Below the pieces are notes generated by a model that ran no database searches, was not told the DNA's origin, and saw only the letters and a program-made list of their open reading frames with translations. Source: Albugo candida (Eukaryota > Oomycota > Peronosporomycetes > Albuginales > Albuginaceae). Taken from it: a DNA stretch of 64,000 nt. A program made the position numbers and the translations under genes. Positions 33,851 through 45,015 of the stretch are shown here, piece by piece. The DNA is taken from positions 352,635 through 416,634 of the forward strand of contig CAJNAR010000162.1 in the NCBI GenBank assembly GCA_905220665.1, given 5' to 3'. Within the stretch, counting starts at the first letter, position 1, and the number at the start of each line of letters is the position of its first letter.

Positions 33851-34818
33851 AGTGCTGCATCGTCCGCGTATTCACGTCGATTCGTCTTTCTCGCGTGGGC
33901 TGTAGCCATTGGAACACTCTGTACCCTCACCGAAAGACCTTCTCCTTCGTTTTGGTTCCGTCGCTGTCTGCATTACCTTCAGTTGCTCTCGTTTTAGCTT
34001 CACACGACTATCGAATTCGAATCCTCCTTTGAAGTAATCCAGTCTTGACGGGGCTGATGCATGTAGAAGCTCTTCTTCTATTGCACATGCCTACAGAGTT
34101 TCTCATTAGAAGCTTGCAGAGCTACGGTACGGCAATTATAGCATACCACTTGGAGAAGATCTTCGAAGGAAGTGCAGCGGTTCGTGTATGCATCTCTTAA
34201 CTTACTTCGAACAGCTTGTCGTTCTTCAATTGTCAAGTACGTTCTCCAGTCTTGAGCAGCAGATACTATCGGTGTACTTGAAGTAGCCAAATGATTACGC
34301 GTTTGTGTAGAAAACGACCCACTGAATGTGGGAGATGAGTCGATGTTTGATACCATTGTAGGAGTGTGTGCGCTACGAGAAGATATACAGGTTTTTGGTG
34401 CGTAGGTTTGCGAAAAATTGGAATTATTTACGGCACAGTTGTAAATTCCACTACTAGAGCTGATGGAACGAAACATTGAGGGAGGTGAAGCTGCTATTTT
34501 GTTGGAAGGAAAGAGTGTGCTAATCTGATTTTGCTTTGCTGCATGATGACTCAGTATTGCAAGGGAATTGATTGCTTGCGATTGTGTAGGAGCTCGTTGC
34601 GAAATCTGACTGATTGCGCACTGATTGGAACTCGCGCCATTAAAAGAACGTTTGAATGAGGGTATCGTGGATGGGACAACCGACGTCTTGGCAGTCTCAG
34701 TAGATGATGTAGAGGTGTCAATTTCTGATGGTAGTGATTCCGCTTGCATATCACTCAGGTTCATTAATGCCGAGGATTGGTAGCTAAGTACGCTACTTTT
34801 CCTGCTTAAAGTGCGCAA
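33851..34818 (-). CDS. KIX-domain protein (Med15/CBP-like KIX), 5' end unresolved
   Basis: Probable transcription co-regulator. Two coding exons are clear: about 34818-34147 and 34090-33851, with a 56-nt intron. Residues 1-190 of the visible part are Ser/Thr/Gln/Asn-rich and disordered. The KIX-like three-helix domain is split by the intron: DWRTYLTIEERQAVRSKLRD, then FEDLLQVACAIEEELLHASA and SRLDYFKGGFEF. This matches the DWR...R..I...EE.....A....Y pattern of plant and fungal Mediator subunit 15. A basic tail (KLKREQLKV, PKRRRSF) follows. The frame is open upstream of 34818 to an acceptor-like CACTAG at about 34843, so at least one 5' exon is missing from this model. Confidence 0.68.
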
Positions 34819-34843
34819 TATATCAGGAAACGCAGTCTAGTGT

Positions 34844-35415
34844 AAAAGCGGGTTGCGATGGTATTGACTGACTCAACGCTTCCTAGTACCCGATCGATAC
34901 ATGTGGGCACATTACTCGCTAGATTGCTTCTCAGTTCCTCACTTCCGCATGCAGTAATCAAAATCACTACCCCTATGTTGCGTCTTCAAGCCTGTAAATT
35001 GATTGTAGTATCTTTAGGGCTCTTGACTGACAAAAAGCTATTACCTTAATTATCTGAAAGTTGCCAGAGTCTTGGTATGTCAGACACAGAGTCCGATGCT
35101 GTAAGGTATTCTCAATCCGGCGGTGTACTCTATTTCAATGTTCGTCAAAGCATGGAGTGACTTGTCCTATAAGTCATAAAGTCGGCAATAAAGTCTTGCC
35201 CTTTTTCCATGTGAATGTCGTGTATGACTTCATTATTACACGTTAGAGCTATTGACCTCCGGATAACAGAAAGCATGGTGATGGAATGAAGGTAAACACC
35301 CTTACCTTCGTTCCATCACCAAATAGTATCTTCAACAACGTGAGGAGTTTAATCTTGACTTTATTGCTGGGCGCTTCCACTCATTTTTGATTTTGTTGAT
35401 GACTCAGTAAGAAGA
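34844..35415. other. Region without resolved gene
   Basis: It probably contains 5' exon(s) of the KIX gene and regulatory sequence. I see several candidate donor/acceptor pairs on the minus strand, but no combination I can defend. Confidence 0.3.
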
Positions 35416-35686
35416 TCATGGAAAAATGCCTCGCTCTTGCAATGCGGCGTCAAAGCAGTATACTGGAGAATTGATCAGTACCAAGCATTGTTCATTCTCC
35501 GATGGTTGAAGCCGTAAAAGTCTGTTAGTCCTAGACTTCAATAAGCATATAGAACGGGTGCTTTTAACATCGTTTGATCTGACAAAATGCAGCACGATCA
35601 GCTTGGTGAGAACGTCATCATTGATGATACTGTTTCTGTTGGAGGCTCTACTGGGCGTAATAGGCTGAGCGGTCAAAGCTGACAGA
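35416..35686 (-). CDS. Possible terminal exon of an unrecognised minus-strand gene
   Basis: An open frame of about 90 codons follows an acceptor-like ATCTGCAG ending at 35687. The product contains NDDVLTKLIVLHFVRSND and RSICLLKSRTNRLLRLQ and ends in FDAALQERGIFP. I recognise no family. It has no ATG at its start, so a 5' exon would have to lie between here and the divergent gene at 35820. Confidence 0.28.
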
Positions 35687-35819
35687 CTGCAGATTGATTA
35701 GTTGGATGTGAAGTGTCGTGTATAGATAGATGGGAGACCTCTTCACTTACAAAACTGTACTGTCAAACTATTGTAATGTAGATGTACACTTTTGTAAATT
35801 CCTATACACATTTTGGACA

Positions 35820-36533
35820 ATGACGTTCTCTGATGACGATATGTTGAACGATCTCGCTGACGAAATGCTGCATGAAATCAAGCACGATACAGGTGAAAAA
35901 TCTTCACGAGGGGATACTACTACGATACCGTTACGTGCTGAAACAACGCAGCAAGCCATGATAGGCAATTCCACTTCTAGTGGACCGTACGATCTCAATC
36001 GAATGATGTCCCAAATGATGCCGATGATGTCTCAGCTAATGGGCAATATAGATTGTAAGCAACCCGCCAGAATAACGAATAATCAGCCCAAGCTAGAAGA
36101 AATCCTTCCAAAGTATCTATCAGCCAATGAGGCGCAGAAATGGTCCGAAACGATTCATTCCGATCAGGTCATAATGGAGTCAGCATATTCACGTAATGGT
36201 GTATTGGGCAAAGCTCATAGCTACTCATACGGTCATGGAAGGTCTTCTCTTTCGTCATCTGGGGTTAAGATCGAACGTTTGATGCGTACATTTTTAAAAG
36301 AAGGGATTACATCTTCCAAGCTAACAGAGCGATACAATTCAAAAACAGGACACTTAAAATCGATGGACCAAGTTCTAGATACGAAGCTTGTTGCACTATT
36401 CAAGGTCTATTTACAAGATGTTTTGATGCAGAAACTTGCTAGCGATACGGATGTTGATATTCTAAGGGACAGAAAAAGCGACAAAGTCGAACACATAGTC
36501 GCAGCGGGAAGTAATCGGACGAGGACAATTTAG
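35820..36533 (+). CDS. Unrecognised 237-aa protein with Met-rich segment
   Basis: Single exon. The ATG at 35820 was chosen because the sequence becomes acidic and protein-like there (MTFSDDDMLNDLADEMLHEI); an in-frame Met 90 nt earlier adds only Cys/Phe-rich sequence. Features are an acidic helical start, a Met-rich amphipathic stretch near residues 60-75 (LNRMMSQMMPMMSQLMG), then LEEILPKYLSANEAQKWSET and a helical C-terminal half with a basic end. The Asp/Glu start and Met-rich segment loosely recall peroxin-19-type or chaperone-like proteins, but no signature is present, so no function is assigned. Confidence 0.6.
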   Translation: MTFSDDDMLNDLADEMLHEIKHDTGEKSSRGDTTTIPLRAETTQQAMIGNSTSSGPYDLNRMMSQMMPMMSQLMGNIDCKQPARITNNQPKLEEILPKYLSANEAQKWSETIHSDQVIMESAYSRNGVLGKAHSYSYGHGRSSLSSSGVKIERLMRTFLKEGITSSKLTERYNSKTGHLKSMDQVLDTKLVALFKVYLQDVLMQKLASDTDVDILRDRKSDKVEHIVAAGSNRTRTI

Positions 36534-37072
36534 TAAAGGCTTCGTCAGTCGCTCCAATAAATACGTTACAACATCCCTGGTAGCGAATTTTACTATGCTC
36601 GATAGTTAATTGATATTTGTCATGCTGAGAGTACTCAAGCCTTCTCTTATCTCTTCAGTACACACCGCAAGATACGCCATAGGCTGCGACAGCACATGCA
36701 GCCATTTGAACAGAATGTTCTCTCATTTTTCTCAAGCTCATTGAATGCTCTATGCGCATTTCACTAGCTCATAGTGCATGTCGCCTGAATTTTGCAATGC
36801 CAACATGATCGTTATTATGTTTGGCAGCTGTCCCGTTCTTGAAAATTGCTTATTCTTGTGCACCTTTCTGACTTCTATACATCTTTGCATCATCAGATAC
36901 ATTTTCTGTGTAGATGTGTCATTAGAGCTCAAGCGACAGAATTTCACTCTTGTGCCTTCGCTTTCATCTGTAAGAACACCTTTTCATACCATGTAACAAT
37001 TCTCTGTGTGACACCGGTACATTGCGTCCGAGCCTTTCTGCCAGCACTACTCAAAGCTGATGTCACACACGT
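36534..37072. other. Gap between last arm gene and first retrotransposon
   Basis: 539 bp without recognisable features. It marks the boundary between the gene-dense arm and the repeat-dense chromosome end. Confidence 0.4.
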
Positions 37073-37335
37073 TGAAGATGGACATGTTGAATATGAGGTA
37101 CGCCATCACTAGTACAGTCATTTTTGGTTTTTCTATGATGGTATCAGGAGTTTCCTGGAAGGATGGGTACGGGTGCGTGATCAGTGAGAGTTGATGCAGC
37201 GTGAGGAACGGTTGGCAAGCAAGACCTCAAGAACGGATGATAGGCAAGACAACTAGGGACTAGGATGCAGGTTTGACATTCCATAAAACAAACAGTATTC
37301 ATTTTACCACCGCCAACCCTACTCGTTTGCTGACA
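37073..37335 (+). repeat. Left LTR of copia element 1
   Basis: 263 bp, matching 41751-42013 with roughly a tenth of positions differing by eye. Starts TG and ends CA. Confidence 0.88.
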
Positions 37336-37350
37336 GGTTATGAGCCCAAC
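37336..37350 (+). promoter_or_regulatory. Primer-binding site (half-tRNA, initiator Met anticodon stem)
   Basis: GGTTATGAGCCCAAC directly abuts the left LTR. Its complement corresponds to the anticodon stem/loop of a CAU (initiator-Met type) tRNA, as in Drosophila copia, which primes from a cleaved tRNA half rather than a tRNA 3' end. Confidence 0.65.
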
Positions 37351-37816
37351 GACTGGTTCTGACGGCGCGCCAAGAGCACCAACTCCAGTCAGACGCCGGC
37401 CACGAAAAGGCCACGGCGTCTCCAGCGGTAGGTCAAGGTGAAACGACGGTCCACGAATGGGGTGATGACGCCAACACCAGAATACTCGCAGCCCTCGTCG
37501 ACCTCTAAGCGTGGATGACGCAGATGGAGGTCTCGCAGCTGAAGCGCAAAGAAGACGAAAAGATGATGTGCGTGATCGAGTCAGGGATGTTCCTCTCAGC
37601 GCTGGGACAAGGTCGCGATGGTGCACCGATGCACATCGATTCGCTCGGGCATTCACCGGTGCGTCCAAGAGTTGGCCAAGGTCGCCCGAACATGAAACAT
37701 CATGGTGCAGGAAGAGACGCGGTTAGCCAGAAGGGCGAGCTGCGCAAGTAGCACCACCTTTGCGTACTCCGTATTCGAACATGAATTACGCAGCAGCGCA
37801 AGAATACGCGAGCTGA

Positions 37817-38480
37817 ATGGATCCGGCCACTCAACATGCAATGCGGGTACCGGATGAGCGTCAACGAAGACTAACGATTCGAAAGTTTGATGGCTCAGAG
37901 CTGTATCGAGGATTATGCTCCGGTTTCCTAGATTGGGGCAGGACATTCATGAGGCAGATACAGCACGCACAAGCGGCGTGTGGCTTCGGCTGGTCCGATG
38001 ACGTGAAGACGGACCTGCTCGGGCACTATCTGAGTGGTACCGCCGAGCGGTACTACAACAAGTAGGTTGAGACTTGGTGGGGACAGATTCCGACTCTCAT
38101 GCACGTCATGGAACGCTTACAGCAGACGTTCAAGACTACTGTCACTGCTTCACACTCGATGAAACTGTTCACGGCAAAGAAGGACTCCAAAAGGAGCTGG
38201 TCCGAGCATTATCATTACTTGGTGGCGATGAGTGATGCATGGGGCGGCGCTGACGCGCAGGTGCTGGACAACATTGTGCACCATGCATCAAGTGAGCTCC
38301 ACAAGGTACTTATGGCTAAGTACGGCGGAAACCGGGTTCATTACCTTGCACAAGCCGAAGAGCTCGCGCATTGCATAGCCCACGCAATGACACGCGCACG
38401 TGTTATGAATGTGGCATGGTTGGGCACGTTCAAGCCCTGTGTCCTGAAGAAAGGAAGAAGTCGAAGAGAGTCAATGATGT
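37817..38480 (+). pseudogene. copia 1 gag remnant
   Basis: The gag-like sequence starts with [17 protein letters not shown] and contains [19 protein letters not shown], then a stop, then the continuing frame from 38099 (ERLQQTFKTTVTASHSM). A CCHC zinc knuckle (CYECGMVGHVQALC, 38401-38442) is in a different frame from the upstream gag, so at least one frameshift has occurred. Confidence 0.75.
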
Positions 38481-38567
38481 CAAGGGAGCTTGGTAACAAT
38501 ACTAAAATCAAGGATGTTGTCAACTACACGCTGTGTGTACAAGATGCCAAGAACCAAGACGATTCAT

Positions 38568-39400
38568 GGATCCTGGATAGCGGTTTCAGCCGGCACCTGC
38601 TGAACAATAGTGCACTGCTCGAAGATGCCCGCAAGTGTGAAGAACAATACTTGGTCGCCGATGAAAAGCCGCTTCAGCTAACAATAGTCGGAAGTGTGTT
38701 TTTTCGCGTGATGGCATGCGGAAGACCAACTAAAATTCGACTTACTGAAGTCTACTATGAACCGATGATGACTCGCAATATCTTGTCCTGAGGCATACTT
38801 GAGCTAAAAGGCTACGCGCTCGAATACAAGGATGCTCGGAGATTGATTATATCGCTCGATACCGGGAGCGTTATATCCGACGTGTCGACGCATAACAAAG
38901 TGACAGCTCCGGAGACCCAAGACGTGATGACAGGTCCAAAAGAGACCGGCCAGGTTATGACTACAGCCGACGAAAGGAAGGAGCGGGAGGGTGATGTAGG
39001 TATGCATGCGGGGACCCTAATGGACTTTCATCAACTCCTAGGTCACCTCTCCTATGACACAATTGACAAAAAAAAGCGCGCGAACCTGAATCCGAGATAA
39101 GACTTACTGATCATCAACGAAAGACATGCGTCACGTGTGCGCAAGCAAAACAGACCAAAAATGTGCAGCCCAGAAAAGACACCGGGGTTGACTCACTGGT
39201 TGATCAAATTGGGTGGTGTGATTTGCTTGGACCTAAAAGGACCGATGACACCAAAGGATCGAATGGGGAATCGGTACCTCGTCAATTTTTTTGATCACAA
39301 GAGTAAGTACTGTCGCGTACCAAGGATCAAGCGGCAAGATAGCTCAAGGAGTTCTTGGCGTTCTTCGAGAAACGTTTTGATTGACGGGTACATGTGATTC
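38568..39400 (+). pseudogene. copia 1 protease and integrase remnants
   Basis: The aspartic protease motif WILDSGFSRHLLNN is at 38568. After a stop at 38789, a GAG-pre-integrase segment (FHQLLGHLSYDTID, near 39028) and an integrase core start (ICLDLKGPMTPKDRMGNRYL, near 39220) follow in another frame. The rest of the integrase (39400-39700) is heavily decayed. Confidence 0.72.
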
Positions 39401-40223
39401 GAACCGATGGTAGCAATGAGTATCAGAACGTGGACTTACTATGAAAAACCGCCGGCATGGCGAGACAGGTTAGCGAGGCGCGAAATCAAACTCAAATGGC
39501 AAAGAAGAGCGCATGCAGCGGGTGGTGTTAAATATGGCGCACTCGATGATATTCGGAAGTGACCTCCCGATGTATTTTGGGTAGAAGCGGTTGAGTACTT
39601 GGCGTAAATATTGAATCGCAGTTCTACAAAATCGAAGCACAAGCGTGCGTCCTCAATCGAGGTGCTGACATAGCAAGCTCCTGACCTACGCGGTATCGCT
39701 GAATTTGGCTGCATGTGTACCGTATAACGCGACGCGAAGGAGAATTTACTCGCGCATCGAGCCCAGGTTGGCATGATCGTCGGGCGCAGCGACGAGCCAA
39801 GGGATATCTAGTGTATTTACGCAAGGACAACACCGTCATTATGACGCAACACGTGAACAATATTCAAACACTTTCGGATTTGCAGATCGAGCAACCAATA
39901 CTTGATGTACAGCGAGAAGGTCATGATGGAAACTCTTAAGTAGACTCGCAGATCACTCATGAAGACATTGGGGATGGTGAAAACAAGAAAAAGGGCAAGG
40001 GCAAGCTCAAGAAGTGGACATGTGACCCCTGTTTTACACGTGGGTCAACTAAGCATTCAAAGAAAGAAGGATTTCCACGAAGATTAATGTAGCCACCGTG
40101 CTAAAAGTATACGAGCCTGACCCGAAGACGCATGCAGAGGCGATGCTCCGCCCAAAGGATGAAGGTTGGAGCAAGGCAATCCTCGAAGAAATTTAGGCGC
40201 TAGAGTCCAACGAAGTTTCGAAC

Positions 40224-41709
40224 GTGTTCAAGCGACCAGCCTATGTAAAAATGCTGCACAGTAAGTGGGTGTACAAGACTAGTACAGACGAAAACGGTGC
40301 AGTGGACCGACTCAAGGCACGGCTAGTAGCATGCGGAAATGAACAAGTCTTCGGTGTTTACTACTCATTGACATTCGCCGCCGTTATGGACATGTCAACG
40401 ATGAAAGTGATCCTAGGACTTGCGGTGACATGGGGTGTACATGAAAAACATGGCGACATTCCAAATGCCTATTTAAAGGCTAACAAGGAGGAGCATTTTG
40501 GAGCTATTGCTGCACTTACCAAGAGGCATGAAGATCACGGACGAAAAAATCAAGGAACTTGGAGTGTCCAGTGCAAGTGAAGCCGCACTCGAGTTGAAGA
40601 AAAGCCTGTATGGGTTGAAACAGGCGGGAAGACTATGGAGCCAGCTATTGCATACAAGACTCAAGGAATCAGGATTTGAACAGTGCATTAGTGATTTGTG
40701 CCTTTATTACAAGCGCGACGGTGATGATATGACTGTAGTTGGCCTGTACGTCGACGATCTCCCAGTCACGGCGACAAAGGCTACATCGGTCGATTGCTTT
40801 TTTACAGCGATGGAATCACTTTCAATTGGAAATTTGGGAGAAGTGTCCTAATTTCTAGGAATTTGAGACAAGGCGCTCGATGCGCACTCCTATGCTCTGG
40901 ATCAGGAGGAGGCGATACAAGGGTTGCTCCGGGAACTCGGGTTGTCGTCGGCGAATCCAACGCGTACACCGATCGTGGAGGAGTGCTGTGACGTAGCCAG
41001 AACGGAAAGTATCCTGTTTTAAAGAACGCAGAGCCTGGAAAATCGTCAATCCGGTCGTTTCAGTTTCTCGTTGGAAGTTTGTTGTCGGTCGTGCGGTGCA
41101 CTCGCCCAGACATCACGTTTGCGGTTCACAAGGCAACGCTCAAACTCACCAGCCGCGGGAGCAAGCTTGGAAATTGGCCAAGGGTAACTTTCGGGAAGCA
41201 AGAATATAACGCTCGAGATGCATGCCGGTACTGATGGTGAAGATGCCGTTACGCTAGAGTCACATAGCGACGCATACTTCGCAGCGGACAAGGGTGACAG
41301 GAAGTTCCTAAATCGAGTTATGGTGTTTTTCAATGAAATGCCTGTAAGCTGGTCGGAGAAAAAGCTAGGAGGAGTTTCGATTTCGACGATGGAGGCCGAG
41401 TTTGTGGAAGCGTCCGAAACGGCGCGCGAGCTCCTTGGGATGAGGGAAATGCTGATGGAAGTGGGACTTGCACCGTCTCTGCCCATGGAGATGCATATGG
41501 ATAATCAAGCGGCTATCCACCAGATTGAGGGTGAAGCTTCGTCCATGAGAGAAAAACATATCGATGAGCGCCTCAAGTTTGTGAAGGACTTTGCCCGTCG
41601 AGGCATAATGGAGCCGTGCTACGTTCCATCCGAGCTCATGCTTGCTGACCTGTTGACCAACGTAACTACCTGCACAAGCTCGAAACGTTGCGGTCGATAT
41701 TGGGTTTGA
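40224..41709 (+). pseudogene. copia 1 reverse transcriptase and RNase H remnants
   Basis: RT begins near KWVYKTSTDENGAVDRLKAR, then shifts frame at about 40490-40560 to SLYGLKQAGRLWSQLLH. The catalytic YVDD is intact at 40747. RNase H (HSDAYFAADKGDRKF, then SISTMEAEFVEASE and HMDNQAAIHQIE) ends at 41709, 41 bp before the right LTR. A stop lies at 40849 between RT and RNase H. Confidence 0.8.
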
Positions 41710-41750
41710 AGTAGCTGGTATGACTGCGATACGACTGCGAGGAGGAGTTT

Positions 41751-42013
41751 TGAAGATGGACATGTTGAACATGAGGTACGCTTTCACTATCTACAGTCAT
41801 TTGGTTTTTCTATGATGGTATCAGGAGTTCTCTAGAAGGATGGGTAGGGGTGCGTGATCAGTGAGATTTGATGCAGCATGAGAAACGGTTGGCAAGCAAG
41901 ACCTCAGCAACGGATGGTCGGAAAGACAACTAGGGACTAGGGTGCAGGTTTAACATTCCAATAAAGCAAACAGTATTCATTTTACCTCCGCCAACACCAC
42001 ACGTTTGCCGACA
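41751..42013 (+). repeat. Right LTR of copia element 1
   Basis: 263 bp copy of 37073-37335, preceded by the polypurine tract GAGGAGGAG. Confidence 0.88.
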
Positions 42014-43283
42014 GCACAATGCGGGCGCTTCATTGCGTATGCTTATTTCAGTAACATGCTCCCTTCGAACTAATCACATCCATATCCTACTTCTTACACA
42101 CATAACTTCAATTGCGCTCTGTGCAGCGATCAATACGGTGTCGAACGAAATCGACGCCGATGCTAGACTACATTCGTTGACTCAATTATTTCGTTACGTA
42201 TGATGCAGCAACCAAAGTTGGTTATATAAGACGTTGAGTGTGTTCACTCGACTACTTACAGTCTAAATCTCATAATACATATGCTCACATCCCACGAGAT
42301 CGATTATCATTGTACATGGTCAGGGTCTATAGGTGAGTGCGTCATGGAAATCAGGTTTTGGTATTTATTTCAGTTCCAGCCGTACAGATCTTGATTGGAG
42401 CCTGCAAAACCATATGACACAAACACTGTTCCAGTATGGAACTGCAAATATGTTACTACTAACAACGCCACAATGAATCTAGGTTACTGATCACGCGTAC
42501 ATTGTTCGAACGGGAATCATGTCACTTTTTCAATGGCAAAATCATATAATAGAGATTTACACACGTCATCAACAGGTAATCAAAGCGCAAACGTCACTGT
42601 AGCGGATGTTACATCCGCTTAAGCTGAAGCTTACTGAAGATGGATCACCAATCACATTGGCGGTAAATAACATACCTCATAAAAATATTGAATTTGCGGG
42701 GATTCTTTACCAAGAGCTCACGCGGATGTCGGAGATATCCCCAAAAGTCCCTACGAAATTTTTTCAGCACTCCTAGGAATAAACGGAGTGAAGGATCCGA
42801 GATATAGACGAGTGTCTATGAATCAAGATAAGAAATAATCAGGTTCCCCGTATCAAGTGATTTAGGAATAGAAGAGAACTATCGAGCCTGTGGAGAATTT
42901 GCCTCACTCTTCTTTGGCTGGATGCCTTGTGCGACATCAGAAATTGAAGCGAAAATACACGACGACGCACAGGCGGATTTGGGAAAACAGAAGAAATACC
43001 GAAAGAGCAGTGATAGAATCAGGTCGATTTTAGAATGGCCGAGCGAGCAACAAAAATGTCTGGTGAAGAGATGATCAAAAGGTTTCAACCTCAGGAACGA
43101 AAATTGCTTACCTGGAATCAAACGTGCAGAAAAGAGCACGGGACAGCAGTATGGCCAGATGTGGGATACCTCAAGAATAAACGAGGGATGACATGCCTGG
43201 TCACACCGAGAGTGAGGATAGACTGAGTAGTCGGGTACTCTTGGCCTTTGATGGAGATATACCACGATACCCAATGTACAGTA
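42014..43283. other. Unassigned repeat-rich spacer
   Basis: 1.27 kb with no gene I can support. A 153-codon minus ORF (42879-43340) and a 63-codon plus ORF (43035-43226) overlap each other. The plus-strand frames in 42890-43230 look like a decayed coding sequence with stops, of unknown family. Confidence 0.3.
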
Positions 43284-43970
43284 CCCTATAAGGGAATCGC
43301 TAGACTCACCCTCGCTTCTTACTAAACTCACCCCATGCATTTTTCACCAATCATATTTCGTTATTTTAGTCAATCATTTTTGATTGATTTGATAAAACTT
43401 GAACTTGATGCAGGACGCAACCTGCAACTCCTGGCATTACGTACAGAAGAATATGCACTGAGATGCACAAGTTCATGGTTGTGAGTACTATGATCTATCT
43501 CCAAACGACAAGCCCCTGGTCCCTGCACTTTGAAGTGAATTGGAAAGGACAGTTAAAACATTTATGGCTTCGTTTCCTTCCGTTTTCGGGGCGATCTGTG
43601 TCGTGATGACTACCAGCATGCTCGCACTTCGTTCTCAGGACGGTTTCAGACTTTTCTGGATCGTGCAACGTTAACTGGAAAGCCGTTAGAGAGTGCCGCA
43701 GCTCTAATTGCTTGTTCACCATCCTCGAGAGAGATCCACGTCAAGTACAGGAGGCTTGTGATAGACATTTTGCGGGAAGGTTGATGATTGACGGTATATT
43801 TCGATGTCAAAACACCCACCGACTTTATAAATTTGGTGATTCATGATTGATTAAAACGATCAAGCGTGATTGACTAAGATATCAAAAATGATGAAATACG
43901 ATTGGTTAAAAAAATGCTTGGGGTGAGTTAAGTAAAAAGCGAGGGTGACTTAAGCAATTTCCTTTTTATA
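43284..43970. mobile_element. Long-TIR non-autonomous DNA transposon (MULE-like)
   Basis: The left end (about 43284-43383) and the right end (about 43873-43970) are inverted copies of each other over roughly 90-100 bp with some mismatches. The shared core includes GGGTGAGT and GCGAGGGTGA. Inside, a short minus ORF (43495-43722) has the cysteine pair CFNCPFQF...KC, reminiscent of the FAR1/MULE zinc finger. Long TIRs plus that motif suggest Mutator-like ancestry. Confidence 0.6.
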
Positions 43971-44015
43971 TTTGCAATTTTAATTGACGATGCGCTTCCT
44001 TCCCAAAAAAAAACT

Positions 44016-45015
44016 ATGACCACTCAAACTCTGGAAACTAAAACCTTATCTATTGAGGATAGAAGCCGTCTGGTCGGAATGAAATTGGCTGGTCAGAAAC
44101 TCCTTTGATTGCAACACATTTCGGAATCAGTCAGAGAAGTTCATCGCACTGTAAAGCACAGCCGCAATGAATCCAGTGTTATTCCCAAAAAAAGCCCAGG
44201 ACGACCAAAGAAACTTGATTGAAGGGATGTTACACACGTGGTCCGCAAATCAAGGAAGATCGGCGGCCAACACTTCACGACATCACCAACAAAATGACTG
44301 TCCAAGTCAGCCCGTCAACAACAAGAAGGTGACTTCATGGAACTAGATATCTCGCGTAGCGCCCAAGAAGCCATTTTTAAGTGCAAAGCATATTGTCTGT
44401 AGATTGGACTTTGAACGGAAACACAAAAGTGCAACTATGCAGTTCTGGAATTCGGTCTGCCGGACAGATGAAGCCAGCTTTAAAATCGGCAAGTATTTCT
44501 GCAAGTCGCTTGTCTGGAGAACAGCCTATGAAGGTACAATCTAGACGGTCTAGCGCCCTATTTCAGATCAAGGCGCTATTCAGTGATGGTCTGGGGTGTA
44601 TTTCAAGGAAAAAAGAAGAGTCGATTGATCCGCATGGGTCGGAATCGGCAGACAGCAGTTGACTTTGTTGAAAAAGTCTATGGTATTGAGTTGGGATGAT
44701 TTAGGCTGAGATCAAAGTCCAGTTTTAATGCGCTTCAATCCATCGAATCAATACCCCTAAGAAAGGATGGATGAAAGAGGCATTGCAAAGTTTAATTGGC
44801 CATCAAAATCCCAGACCTGAACCCAATCGAACATGTGTGGCCGAGACTCAAAGATCAGATCCAGAAGCTTCTCATGGCATAAAATGAAGAAGAATTGTGG
44901 CATCAAATTCAAGATGTTTGGTCCAAGATAGATGAAGATTGGTTGCAAAGTTTGGTCGACACCCTCCAAGGCAGAACTAAGGCAGTTCTTGCTTCAGATG
45001 TGGATCAACTCATTG
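44016..45015 (+). pseudogene. Tc1/mariner-like transposase, multiply frameshifted
   Basis: The remnant begins MTTQTLETKTLSIEDRSRL, typical of the paired HTH start, with HFGISQRS and PGRPKK following in shifted frames. The C-terminal catalytic signature PDLNPIEHVWPRLKDQIQK (about 44815-44871) is intact in one frame, ending with helices to VLASDVDQLIGS. The middle (44220-44800) contains recognisable CRTDEASFKIG-type sequence with several stops. It is clearly inactive. TIRs were not found by eye. Confidence 0.75.

Larger units (their letters stand above)
37073..42013 (+). mobile_element. Ty1/copia LTR retrotransposon 1 (degenerate)
   Basis: Both LTRs are present and of equal length (263 bp, TGAAGATGG...GACA). 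A primer-binding site follows the left LTR and a purine tract (GAGGAGGAG) precedes the right one. Internal order is copia-type: gag, protease, integrase, RT, RNase H. The coding region is broken by several stops and frameshifts. I see no convincing target-site duplication (flanks ACACGT and GCACAA). Confidence 0.9.

Noticed and set aside
33716..33997. 93-codon plus ORF
   Set aside because: Antisense to the KIX gene's second exon, which is supported by domain continuity.
42879..43340. 153-codon minus ORF as a gene
   Set aside because: Overlaps the end of the long-TIR element and a plus frame; composition is not protein-like and no family is recognised.
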